NCBI GenBank assembly: GCA_963585895.1 | Contig: CAUZXS010004362.1 | Coordinates: 28,501-92,500 of the forward strand | DNA: 64,000 nucleotides | Source: Sepioteuthis lessoniana | Lineage: Eukaryota; Mollusca; Cephalopoda; Myopsida; Loliginidae | Direction: 5' to 3' | Shown: one piece after another, positions 26,601 through 38,600 of the stretch | How positions within the stretch are numbered: position 1 is the first letter of the stretch | Layout of the letters: every line of letters starts with the position of its first letter | The notes under the pieces: generated by a model | The model's database searches: none | What the model was told of the DNA's origin: nothing | The model's input: only the letters and a program-made list of their open reading frames with translations | Program-made: the position numbers and the translations under genes

Positions 26601-29600
26601 AAGAGACAAAATAGAATTGACCGAAAGAGACAAAATAGAGTGGACCTAAAGAGACAAAATAGAATTGACCGAAAGAGACAAAATAGAGTAGACCTAAAGA
26701 GACAAAATAGAATTGACCGAAAGAGACAAAATAGAATTGACCTAAAGAGACAAAATAGAATTGACCTAAAGAGACAAAATAGAATTGACCTAAAGAGACA
26801 AAATAGAATTGACCTAAAGAGACAAAATAGAGTGGACCTAAAGAGACAAAATAGAATTGACCGAAAGAGACAAAATAGAATTGACCGAAAGAGACAAAAT
26901 AGAATTGACCAAAAGAGACAAAATAGAATTGACCGAAAGAGACAAAATAGAATTGACCGAAAGAGACAAAATAGAGTGGACCTAAAGAGACAAAATAGAG
27001 TGGACCTAAAGAGACAAAATAGAATTGACCTAAAGAGACAAAATAGAATTGACCGAAAGAGACAAAATAGAGTGGACCTAAAGAGACAAAATAGAATTGA
27101 CCGAAAGAGACAAAATAGAGTGGACCTAAAGAGACAAAATAGAATTGACCGAAAAAGACAAAATAGAATTGACCGAAAGAGACAAAATAGAGTGGACCGA
27201 AAGAGACAAAATAGAATTGACCGAAAGAGACAAAATAGAGTGGACCTAAAGAGACAAAATAGAATTGACCGAAAGAGACAAAATAGAGTTGACCTAAAGA
27301 GACAAAATAGAATTGACCGAAAGAGACAAAATAGAGTGGACCTAAAGAGACAAAATAGAATTGACCGAAAGAGACAAAATAGAGTGGACCTAAAGAGACA
27401 AAATAGAATTGACCTAAAGAGACAAAATAGAATTGACCGAAAGAGACAAAATAGAGTGGACCTAAAGAGACAAAATAGAATTGACCGAAAGAGACAAAAT
27501 AGAATTGACTTAAAGAGACAAAATAGAATTGACCGAAAGAGACAAAATAGAGTGGACCGAAAGAGACAAAATAGAGTGGACCTAAAGAGACAAAATAGAG
27601 TGGACCTAAAGAGACAAAATAGAATTGACCGAAAGAGACAAAATAGAGTGGACCTAAAGAGACGAAATAGAATTGACGTAAAGAGACAAAATAGAATTGA
27701 CCTAAAGAGACAAAATAGAATTGACCGAAAGAGACAAAATAGAGTGAACCTAAAGAGACAAAATAGAATTGACCGAAAGAGACAAAATAGAATTGACCGA
27801 AAGAGACAAAATAGAGTTGACCTAAAGAGACAAAATTAAATTGACCGAAAGAGACAAAATAGAATTGACCGAAAGAGACAAAATAGAATTGACCTAAATG
27901 GACAAAATAGAATTGACCGAAAGAGACATAATAGAGTGGACCTAAAGAGACAAAATAGAATTGACCGAAAGAGACAAAATAGAATTGACCTAAAGAGACA
28001 AAATAGAATTGACCGAAAGAGACAAAATAGATGGACCTAAAGAGACAAAATAGAATTGACCGAAAGAGACAAAATAGAGTGGACCTAAAGAGACAAAATA
28101 GAATTGACCGAAAGAGACAAAATAGAATTGACCGAAAGAGACAAAATAAAGTAGACCTAAAGAGACAAAATAGAATTGACCGAAAGAGACAAAATAGAAT
28201 TGACCTAAAGAGACAAAATAGAATTGACCGAAAGAGACAAAATAGAATTGACCTAAAGAGACAAAATAGAGTGGACCTAAAGAGACAAAATAGAATTGAC
28301 CGAAAGAGACAAAATAGAATTGACCGAAAGAGACAAAATAGAATTGACCAAAAGAGACAAAATAGAATTGACCGAAAGAGACAAAATAGAATTGACCGAA
28401 AGAGACAAAATAGAGTGGACCTAAAGAGACAAAATAGAATTGACCTAAAGAGACAAAATAGAATTGACCGAAAGAGACAAAATAGAGTGGACCTAAAGAG
28501 ACAAAATAGAATTGACCGAAAGAGACAAAATAGAGTGGACCTAAAGAGACAAAATAGAATTGACCGAAAAAGACAAAATAGAATTGACCGAAAGAGACAA
28601 AATAGAGTGGACCGAAAGAGACAAAATAGAATTGACCGAAAGAGACAAAATAGAGTGGACCTAAAGAGACAAAATAGAATTGACCGAAAGAGACAAAATA
28701 GAGTTGACCTAAAGAGACAAAATAGAGTGGACCTAAAGAGACAAAATAGAATTGACCGAAAGAGACAAAATAGAGTGGACCTAAAGAGACAAAATAGAAT
28801 TGACCTAAAGAGACAAAATAGAATTGACCGAAAGAGACAAAATAGAGTGGACCTAAAGAGACAAAATAGAATTGACCGAAAGAGACAAAATAGAATTGAC
28901 TTAAAGAGACAAAATAGAATTGACCGAAAGAGACAAAATAGAGTGGACCGAAAGAGACAAAATAGAGTGGACCTAAAGAGACAAAATAGAGTGGACCTAA
29001 AGAGACAAAATAGAATTGACCGAAAGAGACAAAATAGAGTGGACCTAAAGCGACAAAATAGAATTGACCGAAAGAGACAAAATAGAAATGACCGAAAGAG
29101 ACAAAATAGAATTGACCGAAAGAGACAAAATAGAGTGGACCGAAAGAGACAAAATAGAGTAGACCTAAAGAGACAAAATAGAATTGACCGAAAGAGACAA
29201 AATAGAATTGACCGAAAGAGACAAAATAGAGTGGACCTAAAGAGACGAAATAGAATTGACGTAAAGAGACAAAATAGAATTGACCTAAAGAGACAAAATA
29301 GAATTGACCGAAAGAGACAAAATAGAGTGAACCTAAAGAGACAAAATAGAATTGACCGAAAGAGACAAAATAGAGTTGACCTAAAGAGACAAAATTAAAT
29401 TGACCGAAAGAGACAAAATAGAATTGACCGAAAGAGACAAAATAGAATTGACCTAAATGGACAAAATAGAATTGACCGAAAGAGACATAATAGAGTGGAC
29501 CTAAAGAGACAAAATAGAATTGACCGAAAGAGACAAAATAGAATTGACCTAAAGAGACAAAATAGAATTGACCGAAAGAGACAAAATAGATGGACCTAAA

Positions 29601-32600
29601 GAGACAAAATAGAATTGACCGAAAGAGACAAAATAGAGTGGACCTAAAGAGACAAAATAGAATTGACCGAAAGAGACAAAATAGAATTGACCGAAAGAGA
29701 CAAAATAGAGTAGACCTAAAGAGACAAAATAGAATTGACCGAAAGAGACAAAATAGAATTGACCTAAAGAGACAAAATAGAATTGACCGAAAGAGACAAA
29801 ATAGAATTGACCTAAAGAGACAAAATAGAGTGGACCTAAAGAGACAAAATAGAATTGACCGAAAGAGACAAAATAGAATTGACCGAAAGAGACAAAATAG
29901 AATTGACCGAAAGAGACAAAATAGAATTGACCGAAAGAGACAAAATAGAGTGGACCTAAAGAGACAAAATAGAGTGGACCTAAAGAGACAAAATAGAATT
30001 GACCTAAAGAGACAAAATAGAATTGACCGAAAGAGACAAAATAGAGTGGACCTAAAGAGACAAAATAGAATTGACCGAAAGAGACAAAATAGAGTGGACC
30101 TAAAGAGACAAAATAGAATTGACCGAAAAAGACAAAATAGAATTGACCGAAAGAGACAAAATAGAGTGGACCAAAAGAGACAAAATAGAATTGACCGAAA
30201 GAGACAAAATAGAGTGGACCTAAAGAGACAAAATAGAATTGACCGAAAGAGACAAAATAGAGTTGACCTAAAGAGACAAAATAGAATTGACTGAAAGAGA
30301 CAAAATAGAGTGGACCTAAAGAGACAAAATAGAATTGACCGAAAGAGACAAAATAGAGTGGACCTAAAGAGACAAAATAGAATTGACCTAAAGAGACAAA
30401 ATAGAATTGACCGAAAGAGACAAAATAGAGTGGACCTAAAGAGACAAAATAGAATTGACCGAAAGAGACAAAATAGAATTAACCGAAAGAGACAAAATAG
30501 AGTGGACCTAAAGAGACAAAATAGAATTGACCGAAAGAGACAAAATAGAATTAACCGAAAGAAACAAAATAGAGTGGACCTAAAGAGACTAAATAGAATT
30601 GACCGAAAGAGACAAAATAGAGTGGACCTAAAGAGACAAAATAGAATTGACCGAAAGAGACAAAATAGATGGACCTAAAGAGACAAAATAGAATTGACCG
30701 AAAGAGACAAAATAGAGTGGACCTAAAGAGACAAAATAGAATTGACCGAAAGAGACAAAATAGAGTGGACCTAAAGAGACAAAATAGAATTAACCGAAAG
30801 AGACAAAATAGAGTGGACCTAAAGAGACAAAATAGAATTGACCTAAAGAGACAAAATAGAATTGACCTAAAGAGACAAAATAGAATTGACCTAAAGAGAC
30901 AAAATAGAGTGGACCTAAAGAGACAAAATAGAATTGACCGAAAGAGACAAAATAGAATTGACCGAAAGAGACAAAATAGAATTGACCAAAAGAGACAAAA
31001 TAGAATTGACCGAAAGAGACAAAATAGAATTGACCGAAAGAGACAAAATAGAGTGGACCTAAAGAGACAAAATAGAGTGGACCTAAAGAGACAAAATAGA
31101 ATTGACCTAAAGAGACAAAATAGAATTGACCGAAAGAGACAAAATAGAGTGGACCTAAAGAGACAAAATAGAATTGACCGAAAGAGACAAAATAGAGTGG
31201 ACCTAAAGAGACAAAATAGAATTGACCGAAAAAGACAAAATAGAATTGACCGAAAGAGACAAAATAGAGTGGACCGAAAGAGACAAAATAGAATTGACCG
31301 AAAGAGACAAAATAGAGTGGACCTAAAGAGACAAAATAGAATTGACCGAAAGAGACAAAATAGAGTTGACCTAAAGAGACAAAATAGAATTGACCGAAAG
31401 AGACAAAATAGAGTGGACCTAAAGAGACAAAATAGAATTGACCGAAAGAGACAAAATAGAGTGGACCTAAAGAGACAAAATAGAATTGACCTAAAGAGAC
31501 AAAATAGAATTGACCGAAAGAGACAAAATAGAGTGGACCTAAAGAGACAAAATAGAATTGACCGAAAGAGACAAAATAGAATTGACTTAAAGAGACAAAA
31601 TAGAATTGACCGAAAGAGACAAAATAGAGTGGACCGAAAGAGACAAAATAGAGTGGACCTAAAGAGACAAAATAGAGTGGACCTAAAGAGACAAAATAGA
31701 ATTGACCGAAAGAGACAAAATAGAGTGGACCTAAAGAGACGAAATAGAATTGACGTAAAGAGACAAAATAGAATTGACCTAAAGAGACAAAATAGAATTG
31801 ACCGAAAGAGACAAAATAGAGTGAACCTAAAGAGACAAAATAGAATTGACCGAAAGAGACAAAATAGAATTGACCGAAAGAGACAAAATAGAGTTGACCT
31901 AAAGAGACAAAATTAAATTGACCGAAAGAGACAAAATAGAATTGACCGAAAGAGACAAAATAGAATTGACCTAAATGGACAAAATAGAATTGACCGAAAG
32001 AGACATAATAGAGTGGACCTAAAGAGACAAAATAGAATTGACCGAAAGAGACAAAATAGAATTGACCTAAAGAGACAAAATAGAATTGACCGAAAGAGAC
32101 AAAATAGATGGACCTAAAGAGACAAAATAGAATTGACCGAAAGAGACAAAATAGAGTGGACCTAAAGAGACAAAATAGAATTGACCGAAAGAGACAAAAT
32201 AGAATTGACCGAAAGAGACAAAATAAAGTAGACCTAAAGAGACAAAATAGAATTGACCGAAAGAGACAAAATAGAATTGACCTAAAGAGACAAAATAGAA
32301 TTGACCGAAAGAGACAAAATAGAATTGACCTAAAGAGACAAAATAGAGTGGACCTAAAGAGACAAAATAGAATTGACCGAAAGAGACAAAATAGAATTGA
32401 CCGAAAGAGACAAAATAGAATTGACCAAAAGAGACAAAATAGAATTGACCGAAAGAGACAAAATAGAATTGACCGAAAGAGACAAAATAGAGTGGACCTA
32501 AAGAGACAAAATAGAATTGACCTAAAGAGACAAAATAGAATTGACCGAAAGAGACAAAATAGAGTGGACCTAAAGAGACAAAATAGAATTGACCGAAAGA

Positions 32601-35600
32601 GACAAAATAGAGTGGACCTAAAGAGACAAAATAGAATTGACCGAAAAAGACAAAATAGAATTGACCGAAAGAGACAAAATAGAGTGGACCGAAAGAGACA
32701 AAATAGAATTGACCGAAAGAGACAAAATAGAGTGGACCTAAAGAGACAAAATAGAATTGACCGAAAGAGACAAAATAGAGTTGACCTAAAGAGACAAAAT
32801 AGAGTGGACCTAAAGAGACAAAATAGAATTGACCGAAAGAGACAAAATAGAGTGGACCTAAAGAGACAAAATAGAATTGACCTAAAGAGACAAAATAGAA
32901 TTGACCGAAAGAGACAAAATAGAGTGGACCTAAAGAGACAAAATAGAATTGACCGAAAGAGACAAAATAGAATTGACTTAAAGAGACAAAATAGAATTGA
33001 CCGAAAGAGACAAAATAGAGTGGACCGAAAGAGACAAAATAGAGTGGACCTAAAGAGACAAAATAGAGTGGACCTAAAGAGACAAAATAGAATTGACCGA
33101 AAGAGACAAAATAGAGTGGACCTAAAGCGACAAAATAGAATTGACCGAAAGAGACAAAATAGAAATGACCGAAAGAGACAAAATAGAATTGACCGAAAGA
33201 GACAAAATAGAGTGGACCGAAAGAGACAAAATAGAGTAGACCTAAAGAGACAAAATAGATTTGACCGAAAGAGACAAAATAGAATTGACCGAAAGAGACA
33301 AAATAGAGTGGACCTAAAGAGACGAAATAGAATTGACGTAAAGAGACAAAATAGAATTGACCTAAAGAGACAAAATAGAATTGACCGAAAGAGACAAAAT
33401 AGAGTGAACCTAAAGAGACAAAATAGAATTGACCGAAAGAGACAAAATAGAGTTGACCTAAAGAGACAAAATTAAATTGACCGAAAGAGACAAAATAGAA
33501 TTGACCGAAAGAGACAAAATAGAATTGACCTAAAGAGACAAAATAGAATTGACCGAAAGAGACAAAATAGATGGACCTAAAGAGACAAAATAGAATTGAC
33601 CGAAAGAGACAAAATAGAGTGGACCTAAAGAGACAAAATAGAATTGACCGAAAGAGACAAAATAGAATTGACCGAAAGAGACAAAATAGAGTAGACCTAA
33701 AGAGACAAAATAGAATTGACCGAAAGAGACAAAATAGAATTGACCTAAAGAGACAAAATAGAATTGACCGAAAGAGACAAAATAGAATTGACCTAAAGAG
33801 ACAAAATAGAGTGGACCTAAAGAGACAAAATAGAATTGACCGAAAGAGACAAAATAGAATTGACCGAAAGAGACAAAATAGAATTGACCAAAAGAGACAA
33901 AATAGAATTGACCGAAAGAGACAAAATAGAATTGACCGAAAGAGACAAAATAGAGTGGACCTAAAGAGACAAAATAGAATTGACCTAAAGAGACAAAATA
34001 GAATTGACCGAAAGAGACAAAATAGAGTGGACCTAAAGAGACAAAATAGAATTGACCGAAAGAGACAAAATAGAGTGGACCTAAAGAGACAAAATAGAAT
34101 TGACCGAAAGAGACAAAATAGAGTGGACCTAAAGAGACGAAATAGAATTGACGTAAAGAGACAAAATAGAATTGACCTAAAGAGACAAAATAGAATTGAC
34201 CGAAAGAGACAAAATAGAGTGAACCTAAAGAGACAAAATAGAATTGACCGAAAGAGACAAAATAGAGTTGACCTAAAGAGACAAAATTAAATTGACCGAA
34301 AGAGACAAAATAGAATTGACCGAAAGAGACAAAATAGAATTGACCTAAATGGACAAAATAGAATTGACCGAAAGAGACATAATAGAGTGGACCTAAAGAG
34401 ACAAAATAGAATTGACCGAAAGAGACAAAATAGAGTGGACCTAAAGAGACAAAATAGAATTGACCGAAAGAGACAAAATAGATGGACCTAAAGAGACAAA
34501 ATAGAATTGACCGAAAGAGACAAAATAGAGTGGACCTAAAGAGACAAAATAGAATTGACCGAAAGAGACAAAATAGAGTAGACCTAAAGAGACAAAATAG
34601 AATTGACCGAAAGAGACAAAATAGAATTGACCTAAAGAGACAAAATAGAATTGACCTAAAGAGACAAAATAGAGTGGACCTAAAGAGACAAAATAGAATT
34701 GACCGAAAGAGACAAAATAGAATTGACCGAAAGAGACAAAATAGAATTGACCAAAAGAGACAAAATAGAATTGACCGAAAGAGACAAAATAGAATTGACC
34801 TAAAGAGACAAAATAGAGTGGACCTAAAGAGACAAAATAGAATTGACCTAACGAGACAAAATAGAATTGACCGAAAGAGACAAAATAGAGTGGACCTAAA
34901 GAGACAAAATAGAATTGACCGAAAGAGACAAAATAGAGTGGACCTAAAGAGACAAAATAGAATTGACCGAAAAAGACAAAATAGAATTGACCGAAAGAGA
35001 CAAAATAGAGTGGACCAAAAGAGACAAAATAGAATTGACCGAAAGAGACAAAATAGAGTGGACCTAAAGAGACAAAATAGAATTGACCGAAAGAGACAAA
35101 ATAGAGTTGACCTAAAGAGACAAAATAGAATTGACTGAAAGAGACAAAATAGAGTGGACCTAAAGAGACAAAATAGAATTGACCGAAAGAGACAAAATAG
35201 AGTGGACCTAAAGAGACAAAATAGAATTGACCTAAAGAGACAAAATAGAATTGACCGAAAGAGACAAAATAGAGTGAACCTAAAGAGACAAAATAGAATT
35301 GACCGAAAGAGACAAAATAGAATTAACCGAAAGAGACAAAATAGAGTGGACCTAAAGAGACAAAATAGAATTGACCGAAAGAGACAAAATAGAATTAACC
35401 GAAAGAAACAAAATAGAGTGGACCTAAAGAGACTAAATAGAATTGACCGAAAGAGACAAAATAGAGTGGACCTAAAGAGACAAAATAGAATTGACCGAAA
35501 GAGACAAAATAGATGGACCTAAAGAGACAAAATAGAATTGACCGAAAGAGACAAAATAGAGTGGACCTAAAGAGACAAAATAGAATTGACCGAAAGAGAC

Positions 35601-38600
35601 AAAATAGAGTGGACCTAAAGAGACAAAATAGAATTAACCGAAAGAGACAAAATAGAGTGGACCTAAAGAGACAAAATAGAATTGACCTAAAGAGACAAAA
35701 TAGAATTGACCTAAAGAGACAAAATAGAATTGACCTAAAGAGACAAAATAGAGTGGACCTAAAGAGACAAAATAGAATTGACCGAAAGAGACAAAATAGA
35801 ATTGACCGAAAGAGACAAAATAGAATTGACCAAAAGAGACAAAATAGAATTGACCGAAAGAGACAAAATAGAATTGACCGAAAGAGACAAAATAGAGTGG
35901 ACCTAAAGAGACAAAATAGAGTGGACCTAAAGAGACAAAATAGAATTGACCTAAAGAGACAAAATAGAATTGACCGAAAGAGACAAAATAGAGTGGACCT
36001 AAAGAGACAAAATAGAATTGACCGAAAGAGACAAAATAGAGTGAACCTAAAGAGACAAAATAGAATTGACCGAAAGAGACAAAATAGAATTGACCGAAAG
36101 AGACAAAATAGAGTTGACCTAAAGAGACAAAATTAAATTGACCGAAAGAGACAAAATAGAATTGACCGAAAGAGACAAAATAGAATTGACCTAAATGGAC
36201 AAAATAGAATTGACCGAAAGAGACATAATAGAGTGGACCTAAAGAGACAAAATAGAATTGACCGAAAGAGACAAAATAGAATTGACCTAAAGAGACAAAA
36301 TAGAATTGACCCAAAGAGACAAAATAGATGGACCTAAAGAGACAAAATAGAATTGACCGAAAGAGACAAAATAGAGTGGACCTAAAGAGACAAAATAGAA
36401 TTGACCGAAAGAGACAAAATAGAATTGACCGAAAGAGACAAAATAAAGTAGACCTAAAGAGACAAAATAGAATTGACCGAAAGAGACAAAATAGAGTTGA
36501 CCTAAAGAGACAAAATAGAATTGACCGAAAGAGACAAAATAGAGTGGACCTAAAGAGACAAAATAGAATTGACCGAAAGAGACAAAATAGAGTGGACCTA
36601 AAGAGACAAAATAGAATTGACCTAAAGAGACAAAATAGAATTGACCGAAAGAGACAAAATAGAGTGGACCTAAAGAGACAAAATAGAATTGACCGAAAGA
36701 GACAAAATAGAATTGACTTAAAGAGACAAAATAGAATTGACCGAAAGAGACAAAATAGAGTGGACCTAAAGAGACAAAATAGAGTGGACCTAAAGAGACA
36801 AAATAGAATTGACCGAAAGAGACAAAATAGAGTGGACCTAAAGCGACAAAATAGAATTGACCGAAAGAGACAAAATAGAAATGACCGAAAGAGACAAAAT
36901 AGAATTGACCGAAAGAGACAAAATAGAGTGGACCGAAAGAGACAAAATAGAGTAGACCTAAAGAGACAAAATAGAATTGACCGAAAGAGACAAAATAGAA
37001 TTGACCGAAAGAGACAAAATAGAGTGGACCTAAAGAGACGAAATAGAATTGACGTAAAGAGACAAAATAGAATTGACCTAAAGAGACAAAATAGAATTGA
37101 CCGAAAGAGACAAAATAGAGTGAACCTAAAGAGACAAAATAGAATTGACCGAAAGAGACAAAATAGAGTTGACCTAAAGAGACAAAATTAAATTGACCGA
37201 AAGAGACAAAATAGAATTGACCGAAAGAGACAAAATAGAATTGACCTAAATGGACAAAATAGAATTGACCGAAAGAGACATAATAGAGTGGACCTAAAGA
37301 GACAAAATAGAATTGACCGAAAGAGACAAAATAGAATTGACCTAAAGAGACAAAATAGAATTGACCGAAAGAGACAAAATAGATGGACCTAAAGAGACAA
37401 AATAGAATTGACCGAAAGAGACAAAATAGAGTGGACCTAAAGAGACAAAATAGAATTGACCGAAAGAGACAAAATAGAATTGACCGAAAGAGACAAAATA
37501 GAGTAGACCTAAAGAGACAAAATAGAATTGACCGAAAGAGACAAAATAGAATTGACCTAAAGAGACAAAATAGAATTGACCGAAAGAGACAAAATAGAAT
37601 TGACCTAAAGAGACAAAATAGAGTGGACCTAAAGAGACAAAATAGAATTGACCGAAAGAGACAAAATAGAATTGACCGAAAGAGACAAAATAGAATTGAC
37701 CGAAAGAGACAAAATAGAATTGACCGAAAGAGACAAAATAGAATTGACCGAAAGAGACAAAATAGAGTGGACCTAAAGAGACAAAATAGAGTGGACCTAA
37801 AGAGACAAAATAGAATTGACCTAAAGAGACAAAATAGAATTGACCGAAAGAGACAAAATAGAGTGGACCTAAAGAGACAAAATAGAATTGACCGAAAGAG
37901 ACAAAATAGAGTGGACCTAAAGAGACAAAATAGAATTGACCGAAAAAGACAAAATAGAATTGACCGAAAGAGACAAAATAGAGTGGACCGAAAGAGACAA
38001 AATAGAATTGACCGAAAGAGACAAAATAGAGTGGACCTAAAGAGACAAAATAGAATTGACCGAAAGAGACAAAATAGAGTTGACCTAAAGAGACAAAATA
38101 GAATTGACCGAAAGAGACAAAATAGAGTGGACCTAAAGAGACAAAATAGAATTGACCGAAAGAGACAAAATAGAGTGGACCTAAAGAGACAAAATAGAAT
38201 TGACCTAAAGAGACAAAATAGAATTGACCGAAAGAGACAAAATAGAGTGGACCTAAAGAGACAAAATAGAATTGACCGAAAGAGACAAAATAGAATTAAC
38301 CGAAAGAGACAAAATAGAGTGGACCTAAAGAGACAAAATAGAATTGACCGAAAGAGACAAAATAGAATTAACCGAAAGAAACAAAATAGAGTGGACCTAA
38401 AGAGACTAAATAGAATTGACCGAAAGAGACAAAATAGAGTGGACCTAAAGAGACAAAATAGAATTGACCGAAAGAGACAAAATAGAGTGGACCTAAAGAA
38501 ACAAAATGAGAAGGAAAATTAGTTCTATGTGTCTTTGTTAATGAGAGGAAATAAAAAAAAACAAGCTCTTGTTTAGAAGCGCTGATTTGACTTATTCCAA

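Larger units (their letters stand above)
17354..38510 (+). repeat. 21.2 kb minisatellite, about 880 copies of a 24-bp unit, in a TUBGCP4 intron
   Basis: The consensus unit is GACCTAAAGAGACAAA followed by ATAGAATT. Two positions vary systematically: CCT/CCG at base 5 and AATT/AGTGG-type at the end. Rarer variants are CCA, AGATAAAAT, ACTGAAAG, CAAAATTAAATT, AAATGGACA, GACATAAT and GACGTAAAG. All length changes I could trace are whole 24-bp units, apart from 13 one-base deletions: 12 in the unit reading ATAGATGGACC (20451, 22034, 26592, 28031, 29590, 30669, 32108, 33571, 34482, 35513, 36328, 37383) and one at about 25640. Because 24 is a multiple of three, long open frames appear on both strands, encoding octapeptide repeats such as DLKRQNRI or LFCLFRSI. 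These lack ATG starts apart from the deletion units and are broken by in-array stops, so I do not call them genes. The unit is 29 % G+C and 71 % purine. Confidence 0.97.

Noticed and set aside
17354..38510. CRISPR-like array
   Set aside because: Direct repeats without unique spacers, in an animal intron. It is a plain minisatellite.
17338..38522. Many long open frames in the satellite, up to 455 codons, encoding octapeptide repeats on the plus strand and LFCLFRSI-type repeats on the minus strand
   Set aside because: A stop-free 24-bp unit (8 codons) repeated in phase is open in some frames on both strands by necessity. There is no ATG other than in one-base-deletion units, point changes introduce TAA/TGA in copied blocks, and no protein features precede the repeats.
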